This document shows, one piece after another, positions 1-7,630 of a DNA stretch of 64,000 nucleotides; position 1 is the stretch's first letter; every line of letters begins with the position of its first letter. Made by a program: the position numbers and the translations under genes. Under the pieces are notes generated by a model that did not search any database, had not been told where the DNA came from, and saw only the letters and a program-made list of their open reading frames with translations. Source of the stretch: Desmospora profundinema (GTDB lineage: Bacteria > Bacillota > Bacilli > Thermoactinomycetales > DSM-45169); the NCBI RefSeq assembly GCF_031454155.1, contig NZ_JAVDQG010000002.1, positions 1 to 64,000 on the forward strand, read 5' to 3'.

Positions 1-104
1 GCCGCCGTTTACTGGTTCGATATGACTCTTATGTACATATGTACAAGGCTTTCTGTTTTGTTGCACTCATCCTCTGGTCTATTAATCGAATTTTGGAAAT
101 AGGT
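1..104. other. Left-edge stretch without a supportable gene
   Basis: No convincing gene is visible. The minus strand has a GAGG followed by ATG at about 70, resembling the start region of the neighbouring toxin genes, but the frame closes after 13 codons. A perfect 14-bp palindrome, TGTACATATGTACA, lies at 32-45. By analogy with positions 2480-2545 and 6785-6850 this may be the decayed front end of a fourth toxin cassette; that is inference. Confidence 0.3.
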
Positions 105-146
105 TCTAGTATCTAGGTTGTATATCTGTGATCTAAAAATAAAAAA

Positions 147-228
147 CCTGGTTCTCCACCAGGCCGCATCTGATAACAACAAAAAACGTCGTTTTGCCGA
201 AGGGGCAAACCTTCGACAAAACGACGTT
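147..228 (-). terminator. Tandem intrinsic terminators, copy 1
   Basis: Two minus-strand hairpins. The first (185-228) has 12-bp arms AACGTCGTTTTG/CAAAACGACGTT and an inner CGAAGG/CCTTCG stem, followed by a T run. The second (147-163) pairs CCTGGT with ACCAGG and is followed by TTTTTT. They match the terminator downstream of intact pyrE. Confidence 0.75.
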
Positions 229-304
229 TTATTATGGCTAGCATCACTCATGGCATTTCGCATAGACACATGTCATCAACGTCACCCAGCAGTAGGACGA
301 AACG

Positions 305-403
305 TTACGCCTTCAACGTCTCCCGACTCCCGGGTTTGACCACCGGGATTCCTTGGTCGCACAAGGGACACTCTTCCGGAGCGTAGCTTTGGATGGTATG
401 GTT
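305..403 (-). pseudogene. pyrE 3'-end remnant, copy 1
   Basis: Read on the minus strand, this encodes the last ~32 residues of orotate phosphoribosyltransferase in frame, including the [10 protein letters not shown] motif and the ending GSRETLKA before TAA. It differs from the intact PyrE end by one Ile-to-Val change. Nothing upstream of it encodes the rest of PyrE; the next gene is an immunity gene. It cannot be functional and is read here as a duplication scar. Confidence 0.85.
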
Positions 404-454
404 CTTCTGTCTTTATACTTCTACTTTTTAGCGTACATACAGGTTAAGATCGAA

Positions 455-1021
455 TCACGAATCGGTTTTTTCGGAGTCCCACACCTCTATAAATTCGTAT
501 CCAATCAACGTACTTGACGTTACCCTTTCTTTGAACTTATCTGATACAAACACTCTCGAAAAAACTCTATCATCTAGATAAACTTTGAAAATATGCTCAC
601 CAGTCAACTTTTCCTGTAAAAAGGAATACTTCTTAAAACTAACTCGAAGACCCGAAGCAAGTTCTTTCACTATAGCATTCTCATAATCGACAGCGTCTAC
701 TGCATTTAACACATGAATTGCAAAGTATTTATGTTCGGGATGACTTAAAGGTAATACCTCGACTTTATCTTTAATTAAGTCATGGGTAACATTTAACGCC
801 TTTTCGGAGAAAACAGGAACATGAATATCTCCCCAGAATTTTGGGAAATCATTCTTTTCCCCTTCTTCTACAGTGTATACTTGTACCTCTCCCCATTCAT
901 TTACTACCGGCCTTATTTCGTGTAGCTTACTAATGTATACCTCAAAATCGCTATTAAAATTAACAAGCTGGAGATCTTCAAACTTCTGGTCCAAATTACT
1001 TTTTAGCTGCCATACTTTCAC
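455..1021 (-). CDS. Immunity protein for toxin 1 (Imm11/DUF1629-like)
   Basis: A 188-residue cytosolic protein without a signal peptide or membrane segment. It is closely related along its length to the product of 4762-5331, which sits in the same place behind another AHH toxin. Central features such as FPKFWG, PVFSEKAL, HKYFAIHVLNAVDAVDY and an SGLRVSF core recall the Imm11 (DUF1629) immunity family; that family call is from memory and tentative. It starts at GTG behind AAGGGG, 26 bp after the toxin stop, so the pair is almost certainly co-transcribed. Expected role: bind and block the cognate nuclease in the producer or kin cell. Confidence 0.7.
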   Translation of the reverse strand: MKVWQLKSNLDQKFEDLQLVNFNSDFEVYISKLHEIRPVVNEWGEVQVYTVEEGEKNDFPKFWGDIHVPVFSEKALNVTHDLIKDKVEVLPLSHPEHKYFAIHVLNAVDAVDYENAIVKELASGLRVSFKKYSFLQEKLTGEHIFKVYLDDRVFSRVFVSDKFKERVTSSTLIGYEFIEVWDSEKTDS

Positions 1022-1047
1022 AAGAAATCAACCCCTTAGAAACCAAA

Positions 1048-2475
1048 TCAGTTTAATCGTAAAGTGCCATTTAACAATTCTTTTCTAATTTGATTCAGTT
1101 CATTAACTATATCTTTACGTGTACCACCAGCATCTTTTACATCTTTTAATCGTTCTACCACAATCTCGATATACTCCTTTCCATGATTTCCTTTATGCAA
1201 CGCTTCATCCCCTACATATTTACTTCCCTTGTATGGTAGAAATACTCCATTTACTGCCGATTCAGTTTCTATTCCATATTCTCTTAGAATCCTTTGAGCC
1301 TGATCTGCTCTAGGGTCATCCCAGGGAACAATATGATGAGCTGCATTGGGATAAGGAGGAGGCTCTACACCAGCAGATTTTAGTTCAGCACGTAATATCT
1401 TAGAACGCCCCTTCTCCCAATACGAGTCAGGATATTCCCCTCTTACTGTTGTACGATTACTAACTCTAGAGGCATATCCATCAGCTGATGTTACTTTTGC
1501 ACCGTCTCGGGTTCTTGTACTGGTTTCACCACCCCCTTGCGTCTTCCGATACCCATCTGCCGCATCATCAACGTAATGATAAATAAACCGCCCAACCGGA
1601 CCATCGGCAGCAACGACTACTCGATTCTCCAGTTGAGGGATGAGCGATTTTAACTTGTGGCCGTGATCCGTAATTATCCCGCCGCCAAAGCCGAGCAGTC
1701 CGCCTAATAGACCCGCAAGCAGGGCATTCTTCCAATTCACTTTTCCTTCTTTTAAGAAATCAAAGGTGGCTGTTTCTCCTACACCGGCAGCGCCACCTGA
1801 CCCCAACCATGGAAACCAGCGACCCATCCAGGTAGAAGTCATCGCCATTCTTCCAAGCAGACGGGCGGTTCCCACAAAGGCACCCAGGCCAACCACTCCT
1901 GCTATCCCACCATAAACCGCATCTATCGCGATCTCGGTAGCAGTCCCACCACTCAACCAACCAGCTACCCCACCCACAGCCATGCCGACCAGCATGGACC
2001 AGCCGATGACGGGCACGGTAAAGATGAACACCATGGATATAATGGCGAGTATGGCTGCCGCTAACAGACTAAAGATGCTGAATCCAGAAATGCTGGTACA
2101 TTCGACTTCTGTTGATTGACTTGATTGCAAAGTAAGGGTATAAGGCAAAGCAAATACTTGAACAGTTAAAAAATCGGTTTTTTGATGGTTAGACAAACTC
2201 GGCGGTTTGATTGGATCTGGGGGCTTTATCGGATTAGGCGGTTTAATCGGATCGGGTGGTTTGATTGGATCTGGAGGCTTAATTGGATCCGGCGGTTTTA
2301 TCGGGTCTGGAGGCTTAATTGGATCCGGTGGCTTTATCGGGTCTGGAGGTCTAATTGGATCCGGTGGATCGATAATAGGTGAACCATCATAGCAATCCGC
2401 AGCATTGGAAAACGAGCATCCGCTTAAGAATAGGATCATGGTTAATGTAACGACTACCAAACGTTTAAAACTCAC
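1048..2475 (-). CDS. Polymorphic toxin lipoprotein with C-terminal AHH nuclease (toxin 1)
   Basis: About 475 residues. An N-terminal signal peptide ends in lipobox LSGC, then come about nine PPDPIK-type repeats (a likely wall-spanning rod), a hydrophobic glycine-rich trunk with membrane segments, and a C-terminal domain with the AHHIVP signature and a later HKGNHGKEY. AHH is the mark of an HNH/Endo VII-superfamily nuclease seen in polymorphic toxins. The GTG at 2475 is chosen because AGGAGG lies 6 nt upstream; an ATG at 2481 directly abuts the AGGAGG. The trunk is almost identical to those of the next two cassettes, whereas the repeat rod and the toxin end vary. It is followed by its immunity gene. 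A contact-dependent competition role is inferred from the family. Confidence 0.75.
   Translation of the reverse strand: MSFKRLVVVTLTMILFLSGCSFSNAADCYDGSPIIDPPDPIRPPDPIKPPDPIKPPDPIKPPDPIKPPDPIKPPDPIKPPNPIKPPDPIKPPSLSNHQKTDFLTVQVFALPYTLTLQSSQSTEVECTSISGFSIFSLLAAAILAIISMVFIFTVPVIGWSMLVGMAVGGVAGWLSGGTATEIAIDAVYGGIAGVVGLGAFVGTARLLGRMAMTSTWMGRWFPWLGSGGAAGVGETATFDFLKEGKVNWKNALLAGLLGGLLGFGGGIITDHGHKLKSLIPQLENRVVVAADGPVGRFIYHYVDDAADGYRKTQGGGETSTRTRDGAKVTSADGYASRVSNRTTVRGEYPDSYWEKGRSKILRAELKSAGVEPPPYPNAAHHIVPWDDPRADQAQRILREYGIETESAVNGVFLPYKGSKYVGDEALHKGNHGKEYIEIVVERLKDVKDAGGTRKDIVNELNQIRKELLNGTLRLN
2205..2375 (-). repeat. 18-bp tandem repeat encoding PPDPIK units
   Basis: Coding minisatellite of 18-bp units inside toxin 1. 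The units vary mainly at third positions and one unit encodes Asn in place of Asp. The equivalent segment in toxin 3 encodes an unrelated PPEKYQ-type repeat, although the leader and trunk on either side are nearly the same. Confidence 0.85.
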
Positions 2476-2580
2476 ACTCATCCTCCTTTTTCTCAATAAT
2501 TGTCAATCCCGATTTTATCGAACTATGCAAAGGATGGGAATAGTATCTAGGTTGTATATCTGTGATCTAAAAATAAAAAA

Positions 2581-2661
2581 CCTGGTTCTCCACCAGGCAG
2601 CATCTGATCACACAAAAAACGTCGCTTTGCCAAAGGGACAAACCTTCGACAAAACGACGTT
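2581..2661 (-). terminator. Tandem intrinsic terminators, copy 2
   Basis: Hairpin CCTGGT/ACCAGG at 2581-2597 with a following T run on the minus strand, and the longer AACGTCG.../...CGACGTT stem at 2618-2661, here with one mismatch. They would isolate toxin 1 from cassette 2 transcription. Confidence 0.65.
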
Positions 2662-2702
2662 TTTCATAACTCGTATCGCTCATACCCAACAGCGGAATTT
2701 CA

Positions 2703-2752
2703 CGCCTTCAACGTCTCCCGGCTCCCGGGTTTGACCGCCGGGGTTCCCCTGG
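2703..2752 (-). pseudogene. pyrE 3'-end remnant, copy 2 (decayed)
   Basis: About 50 bp matching the last codons of pyrE (the GSRETLK region). Substitutions and a one-base length change destroy the frame, and the stop codon region is altered. It is more diverged than copy 1, so the duplications probably differ in age. Confidence 0.6.
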
Positions 2753-2801
2753 CGGTACCGAAAAAAGCACCCATAAGAGCACCAAGTAAACCAAATTCTT
2801 T

Positions 2802-3290
2802 TTATTCATTCCAAAAATCATCAATAAACAGTTGATCTAAGAAACCTTGGGAAGTTTGACTCAAATACAAAGCTTCTTTTATGCCGTTACCTTTAAATAT
2901 ATCTGAAATATCATAGTCCCTCGGCCTTATAAAGACACCCGAAGGCTCCTTACTGCCCCTTGGATAGAAAAAACAGTACTGATCTAACGTTGTGGTAAAA
3001 GCAAAAGGAACAACTACTCCTTTTGCTTTAAGTTCTTCATCTTCCTTAAAAAAAGAATCTGTTTCTGATACCATATCTTCTAGGGAATAAAATTCATCTA
3101 CATCGTATTGATCATCTAAATTTTCTTGTTCATCGTTAACGTCAATGTCAATTACTACATGATTGCTTTTTGGATCTTCATATTGTTTAAACCATCGAAC
3201 AAAATCTAGTGGAAGCCTTACTCCCAATTGATTTTCTAAATCTATAATTTCTTTATCAGAAAGTGGTTGAGCTCTTTTTACCCATTCCAA
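2802..3290 (-). CDS. SMI1/KNR4 (SUKH) family immunity protein
   Basis: 162 residues, acidic and soluble. The N-terminal part has the SMI1/KNR4 (SUKH-1) pattern: LSDKEIIDLENQLGVRLPLDF, then an aromatic WF pair. SUKH proteins are known immunity partners of HNH/WHH-type nuclease toxins, which fits the WHH-like domain 13 bp upstream at 3303-3587. The apparent start is TTG with only a weak ribosome site. The cognate pairing is inferred from position. Confidence 0.8.
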   Translation of the reverse strand: MEWVKRAQPLSDKEIIDLENQLGVRLPLDFVRWFKQYEDPKSNHVVIDIDVNDEQENLDDQYDVDEFYSLEDMVSETDSFFKEDEELKAKGVVVPFAFTTTLDQYCFFYPRGSKEPSGVFIRPRDYDISDIFKGNGIKEALYLSQTSQGFLDQLFIDDFWNE

Positions 3291-3302
3291 TTTCTAGCCC
3301 CC

Positions 3303-3587
3303 CTATTCCCTTACTCTTTGTTTACCCCAATATGTGTGACCACCTGTATGTTTAAAAGTATGGTTTACAACATACGGGACTAGAATCATTTTACCCGTTT
3401 CCTTATCATGGTGCCAAGTTAATTGTTCATATTTGTCTACTTTTACTCTTGGGCCTATTGAACCCAAATTTTTCTCAATAGCAGTTATTTGTGAATCGGT
3501 AAATCCAAATTCTTCTCTCCAGTTAGGATACTTTTCTTTAAGTAACTGTGTAGCGTATCTAGTTTGGTCCTTAGACCGACCAACCAA
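3303..3587 (-). CDS. Detached nuclease toxin domain (WHH/colicin-DNase-like), C-terminal part of toxin 2
   Basis: 94 residues from a TTG, but the frame stays open upstream to about 3655 and encodes YAVRGGSGNVLEITLP, which continues naturally from the preceding frame. The C-terminus carries the metal-nuclease pattern LTWHHDKETGKM, then LVPYVVNHTFKHTGGHTYWG-like spacing, typical of WHH/colicin-DNase HNH domains. The natural protein was probably the trunk encoded at 3611-4618 fused to this domain; a one-base loss in a five-A run at about 3652-3656 (plus strand) would explain the split. Whether this fragment is made separately is unknown. Confidence 0.65.
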   Translation of the reverse strand: MVGRSKDQTRYATQLLKEKYPNWREEFGFTDSQITAIEKNLGSIGPRVKVDKYEQLTWHHDKETGKMILVPYVVNHTFKHTGGHTYWGKQRVRE

Positions 3588-3610
3588 AGCATCCGCTGGA
3601 AGAGTAATTT

Positions 3611-4618
3611 CTAATACATTCCCACTACCACCTCTAACAGCATAAGGGGTAAAAAGTCAGGAATAGCATCTGCATTATATCTAACAGTATAAGTAACACT
3701 ATTTATTTCTTGAGTTTCAACAGTATTTCTTTTATTACCATATCTAACATTAAATTTACGTCCATCACTTGTAGTAGCAACAAGCTTTCCCGTCGCTTCG
3801 TTCCATTCAGTGGTAAAAGAAAAATTAGGGTCCCCTGCTTTCAAACTAGGTGGTTTTTTAGCTTTAAATGCTGTTCCTGAACCACCACCTTGCGCCTTTC
3901 GATACCCCTCAGCCGCATCATCAAAGTGATGATAAATAAACCGACCAACCGGGCCATCTGCAGCAACGACTACTCGATTTTCAAGCTGAGGGATTAACGA
4001 TTTTAACTTATGGCCATGATCCGTAATTATCCCGCCGCCAAAGCCGAGTAAGCCGCCTAATAGACCCGCAAGCAGAGCATTCTTCCAATTCACTTTGCCT
4101 TCCTTTAGAAAATCAAAGGTGGCTGTTTCTCCTATACCGGCTGCCCCACCTGAACCCAACCACGGAAACCAACGACCCATCCAGGTAGAAGTCATCGCCA
4201 TTCTTCCAAGCAGACGGGCGGTTCCAACAAAGGCACCCAGTCCGACCGCTCCTGCTATCCCACCATAAACGGCATCCATCGCAATCTCTGTGGCGGTCCC
4301 GCCATTCAACCAACCGGCTATACCGCCTACAGCCATGCCGACCAGCATGGACCAACCGATGACGGGCACGGTAAAGATGAACACCATGGATATAATGGCG
4401 AGTATGGTTGCCGCCAACAGACTAAAGATGCTGAATCCAGAAATGCTGGTGCATTCGACTTCTGTAGATTCGGATTCTACAGTTGGAGTACCTTGGGCAC
4501 TCATAGGAGAGATCAAGGCAAACATCATGCTGTCTAACGTTGAAGAAGGAGCCTGATATTTCTCTGGAGCTTGATACTTTTCTGGTGGCTGATACTTCTT
4601 TAGTGATTTGTAAGCCAA
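3611..4618 (-). pseudogene. Toxin 2 trunk, 5'-truncated and frameshifted
   Basis: 335 readable residues. They begin inside the KYQPPEKYQAP repeat at a TTG that directly follows a TGA, so the lipoprotein leader found in toxins 1 and 3 is missing. The trunk (ECTSISGFSIFSLLAA to YHHFDDAAEGYRKAQGG) is nearly identical to theirs. The C-terminal part differs (WNEATGKLVATTSDG, NADAIPDF) and then goes out of frame after PDF, ending in nonsense. Restoring one T in the T run would read DFFTPYAVRGG and join the frame of 3303-3587. A silent reservoir or pseudogene is likely; a sequencing error could explain the frameshift but not the missing leader. Confidence 0.7.
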
Positions 4619-4719
4619 TCAGAGCGGGATCGCCTTGAGTTAAAGTGAATTACACCAACAACGGCAGCAACAGAAAAAGCTCCATGCACAATCTTTCATG
4701 GTGAATACCCCTTTCACAT

Positions 4720-4743
4720 AAAAAGACACCCATATAGGGTGTC
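4720..4743 (-). terminator. Terminator of cassette 3
   Basis: GACACCC/GGGTGTC stem (4725-4743) with a 5-nt loop, followed on the minus strand by TTTTT. It lies just after the immunity gene 4762-5331 and closes the toxin 3 cassette. Confidence 0.75.
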
Positions 4744-4761
4744 AGTAACATATAAGAGACA

Positions 4762-5331
4762 TCATGAACCGGATCTTTCGGAGTCCCATACTTCTACAAA
4801 ATCGTATCCTACCAACGAACTTGATGTTACCCTTTTTTTAAACTTATCTGATACAAAAACTCTAGAAAAAACACTTTCATCCAGATATACTTTAAAAATA
4901 TGCTGATCAATTAACTTTTCCGGAAAAAAGGAATACTTCGTAAAGCTAACTCGAAGACCCGATTTCAGTTGTCTCACTATAGCATTATCATAGTTAATAG
5001 CATCCACGGCATTTAATACATGAATTGCAAAATACTTATGTTTGGGGTGATTCAAAGGTAATAACTCGACTTGATCTTCAATTAAGTCATTGACAATATA
5101 TAATGCCTTTTCTGAGAAAACTGGGACATCGTCCCCTGAGCCCCAAAAATGAGGGAAATCGCTTTGATACCCCTCCGTCAAAGTATAGACCTCTACATTC
5201 CCCCATTTATCAGCTATTGGGATAGGTTCATTGATGTTATCGAAATATTTGTCATGATCATCATCGAAATTGACAAGTTGAAGATCTTCAAACCCCGCAT
5301 CCAGTTGGCTTTGCAATAACCAAACTCTCAT
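4762..5331 (-). CDS. Immunity protein for toxin 3 (Imm11/DUF1629-like)
   Basis: 189 residues, closely related to the product of 455-1021: MRVWLLQSQLDAGFEDLQLVNF-type start, FPHFWG, PVFSEKAL, HKYFAIHVLNAVDAINYDNA. ATG start with a GGAGGG ribosome site, 22 bp after the toxin 3 stop. The N-terminal third, around the EPIPIADKWGNVEVY segment, differs most from copy 1, which may reflect matching to slightly different toxin domains. Soluble, no signal. Confidence 0.7.
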   Translation of the reverse strand: MRVWLLQSQLDAGFEDLQLVNFDDDHDKYFDNINEPIPIADKWGNVEVYTLTEGYQSDFPHFWGSGDDVPVFSEKALYIVNDLIEDQVELLPLNHPKHKYFAIHVLNAVDAINYDNAIVRQLKSGLRVSFTKYSFFPEKLIDQHIFKVYLDESVFSRVFVSDKFKKRVTSSSLVGYDFVEVWDSERSGS

Positions 5332-5353
5332 TAAATCAACCCTCCGTGGGTTA

Positions 5354-6781
5354 TCAATTTAGTGATAAAGTACCGTTTAGCAATTCCTTTCTGATTTCAT
5401 TTATTTCCTCAACTATATCTTCACGTGTACCACCTCTTCGTTTTACGCCCTGTAATCTCCTATTAACTTCCCTCATATAACTTACCCCATGATTTCCTAC
5501 ATGTAACGATTCATCCCCAACATACCTATTGGTTTTGTATGGCAGAAATACACCATTTACCGCTGATTCAGTCTCTATCCCATATTCTCTCAAAACCTTT
5601 TGAGCTGGTGCTGCTCTAGGGTCATTCCACGGAATAATGTGATGTGCTGCATTTGGGTAAGGTGGGGGTTCTACCCCAGCAGCTTTTAGTTCATCACGTA
5701 ATATCTTAGAACGCCCTTTCTCCCAATACGAATCAGGATATTCCCCTATTACTTTTATGCGGTTACTGACTCTAGAGGCATATCCATCCGCTGATGTTAC
5801 TTTTGCACCGTCTCGGGTGGTTGTACTGATTTCACCACCTTGCGTCTTCCGATACCCATCTGCCGCATCATCAAAGTGATGATAAATAAACCGCCCAACC
5901 GGACCATCGGCAGCAACGACTACTCGATTCTCCAGTTGAGGGAGGAGCGATTTTAACTTGTGGCCGTGATCCGTAATTATCCCGCCGCCAAAGCCGAGCA
6001 GGCCGCCTAATAGACCCGCAAGCAGGGCATTCTTCCAATTCACTTTGCCTTCTTTGAGGAAATCAAAGGTGGCTGTTTCTCCTACACCGGCAGCCCCACC
6101 TGACCCCAACCATGGAAACCAGCGACCCATCCAGGTAGAAGTTATCGCCATTCTTCCAAGCAGACGGGCGGTTCCAGCAAAAGCGCCCAGTCCTACCGCT
6201 CCTGCTATCCCACCATAAACGGCATCCATCGCAATCTCTGTGGCTGACCCACCACTCAACCAACCAGCTACCCCTCCAACAGCCATGCCGACCAGCATGG
6301 ACCAGCCGATGACGGGCACGGTAAAGATGAACACCATGGATATAATAGCGAGTATGGCTGCCGCTAACAGACTAAAGATACTCAATCCAGAAATGCTGGT
6401 ACAATCCACTTCCGTAGATTCAACCGTTTGAGTACCTTGGGCACTTACAGTGGATATTGAGGCAAACATCATGCCGTCTAACGTTGAAGAAGGAGCCTGA
6501 TATTTCTCTGGAGCTTGATACTTCTCTGGTGGCTGATATTTTTCTGGAGCCTGGTACTTCTCAGGAGGTTGGTATTTCTCCGGAGGCTGGTAGGGCTCTG
6601 GGGCTTGGTACTTTTCCGGTGGTTGATATTTCTCCGGAGCTTGGTATGGCTTTGGAGGCTGGTAGGGTTTTGGAGCCTCATATGGAGCTGGCTCATAGCA
6701 ATCCGCAGCATTGGAAAAAGAGCATCCACTTAAGAATAGGATCATGGCTAATGTAACGACTACCAAATGTTTAAAACTCAC
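5354..6781 (-). CDS. Polymorphic toxin lipoprotein with C-terminal AHH nuclease (toxin 3)
   Basis: About 475 residues from a GTG 6 nt behind AGGAGG. Leader with lipobox LSGC, CYEPAPYEAPKPYQ start of a long (P)PEKYQA-type repeat, SSTLDGMMFASIS linker, hydrophobic glycine-rich trunk and a C-terminal AHHIIP nuclease domain with VGNHGVSYM. The trunk and much of the nuclease match toxin 1; the stalk and the last ~60 residues differ. It is the cassette closest to pyrE, preceded by the pyrE terminator. Expected: anchored outside the membrane, delivering a nuclease to neighbours, inferred from family architecture. Confidence 0.75.
   Translation of the reverse strand: MSFKHLVVVTLAMILFLSGCSFSNAADCYEPAPYEAPKPYQPPKPYQAPEKYQPPEKYQAPEPYQPPEKYQPPEKYQAPEKYQPPEKYQAPEKYQAPSSTLDGMMFASISTVSAQGTQTVESTEVDCTSISGLSIFSLLAAAILAIISMVFIFTVPVIGWSMLVGMAVGGVAGWLSGGSATEIAMDAVYGGIAGAVGLGAFAGTARLLGRMAITSTWMGRWFPWLGSGGAAGVGETATFDFLKEGKVNWKNALLAGLLGGLLGFGGGIITDHGHKLKSLLPQLENRVVVAADGPVGRFIYHHFDDAADGYRKTQGGEISTTTRDGAKVTSADGYASRVSNRIKVIGEYPDSYWEKGRSKILRDELKAAGVEPPPYPNAAHHIIPWNDPRAAPAQKVLREYGIETESAVNGVFLPYKTNRYVGDESLHVGNHGVSYMREVNRRLQGVKRRGGTREDIVEEINEIRKELLNGTLSLN
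6490..6690 (-). repeat. Tandem repeat encoding PPEKYQA-type units
   Basis: About ten imperfect 18-bp units encoding P-P/A-E-K/P-Y-Q. The remaining front end of toxin 2 (4560-4618) has the last few units of the same type, so toxins 2 and 3 share a stalk family not shared with toxin 1. Confidence 0.8.
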
Positions 6782-6846
6782 ACCCATCCTCCTTTTTCTC
6801 AATAATTGTCAATCCCGATTTTATCGTACTATGCGAAGGATGGAAA

Positions 6847-7141
6847 TAGTATCTAGGTTGTATATCTATGATCTAAAAATAAAAAGTCTGAATCTCCACC
6901 AGGTCGCACTGATAACAACAAAAAACGTCGTTTTGCCAAAGGGACAAACCTTCGACAAAACGACGTTTTATCATGGCTAGCATCGATCTTGGCATTTCGC
7001 ATAGTTACATGTCATCCGTCGCCCAACAGTAGGACGAAACGTTACGCCTTCAACGTTTCCCGGCTCCCAGGTTTGATCACCGGGATTCCTTGGTCGCACA
7101 AGGGACACTCTTCCGGAGCGTAGCTTTGGATGGTATGGTTC
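6847..7141 (-). repeat. pyrE-3' end/terminator block, native copy
   Basis: The parental copy of the repeat also found at 104-403 and 2541-2757. It includes the last ~34 codons of intact pyrE, its terminator and the untranslated leader that precedes toxin 3. Confidence 0.8.
6924..6967 (-). terminator. pyr operon terminator
   Basis: Arms AACGTCGTTTTG and CAAAACGACGTT with a following T run on the minus strand, 75 bp after the pyrE stop. The second hairpin seen in copies 1 and 2 is degraded here. Confidence 0.75.
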
Positions 7142-7626
7142 ATCAGTGCGCGAAAAGGGTGACGGAAGGCGGCTTTGCCGCCGCTGCGGTCTACGATGGC
7201 GCCGATCCCGACGATATCCGCTCCCATCGACTCCAATAGATCCACCACTTCTTTGACGGAACCGCCGGTGGTGACCACGTCTTCAATGGCCAGCACCTTT
7301 TCGCCCGGTTGGATCGAAAAGCCGCGGCGCAGGGTCATTTTTCCCTCTTTACGCTCGGCGAATAGACAGCGGACGCCTGCCGCCCGAGCCGTCTCATGGG
7401 CGATAATCACCCCGCCCAAGGCCGGTCCCACGACCACGTCCACATCCAGGTCCGCAAACAGCCGGGCCAGGGCTTGTCCGGCCCCTTCCGCTTCTGCCGG
7501 GTGTTGCAGCAGCTGGGCGCACTGCATATACTGGCCGCTGTGACGGCCGGAAGAGAGGAGAAAATGTCCTTCTTTCAGCACGCCGGTGCGCTGGATCGCC
7601 TCTTCCACTTTCCATGTTTGTTCCAT
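7042..7626 (-). CDS. pyrE: Orotate phosphoribosyltransferase
   Basis: 194 residues. Transfers phosphoribose from PRPP to orotate to make OMP, the fifth step of UMP synthesis. The PRPP-binding motif VLAIEDVVTTGGSV is at about residue 110, and an N-terminal LLSSGRHSGQY matches the orotate/PRPP-contacting region. The C-terminal [16 protein letters not shown] occurs in Bacillus-type PyrE. ATG start; it lies 4 bp behind pyrF as the last gene of the operon. Its 3' end is duplicated twice in the toxin island downstream. Confidence 0.95.
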   Translation of the reverse strand: MEQTWKVEEAIQRTGVLKEGHFLLSSGRHSGQYMQCAQLLQHPAEAEGAGQALARLFADLDVDVVVGPALGGVIIAHETARAAGVRCLFAERKEGKMTLRRGFSIQPGEKVLAIEDVVTTGGSVKEVVDLLESMGADIVGIGAIVDRSGGKAAFRHPFRALMNHTIQSYAPEECPLCDQGIPVIKPGSRETLKA

Positions 7627-7630
7627 AGGC

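Larger units (their letters stand above)
104..403 (-). repeat. pyrE-3' end/terminator duplication, copy 1
   Basis: About 300 bp nearly identical to 6847-7141, which contains the 3' end of the real pyrE gene and its terminators. It holds a pyrE 3' fragment (305-403), a long stem-loop (185-228), a second hairpin (147-163) and a leader beginning TAGTATCTAGG. A shorter copy lies at 2541-2757. The copies separate the toxin cassettes, so cassette growth used or duplicated this junction. Confidence 0.85.
2541..2757 (-). repeat. pyrE-3' end/terminator duplication, copy 2
   Basis: Shorter and more decayed copy of the 104-403 and 6847-7141 repeat. It lies between the SUKH immunity gene of cassette 2 and toxin 1. 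Similarity ends near 2755, inside the pyrE-derived part. Confidence 0.8.

Noticed and set aside
2205-2375. Possible CRISPR array
   Set aside because: Units are contiguous 18-bp coding repeats with no spacers.
2207-2392. Gly-Leu/Ile-Gly repeat peptide on the plus strand
   Set aside because: It is the antisense reading of the PPDPIK-encoding minisatellite in toxin 1.
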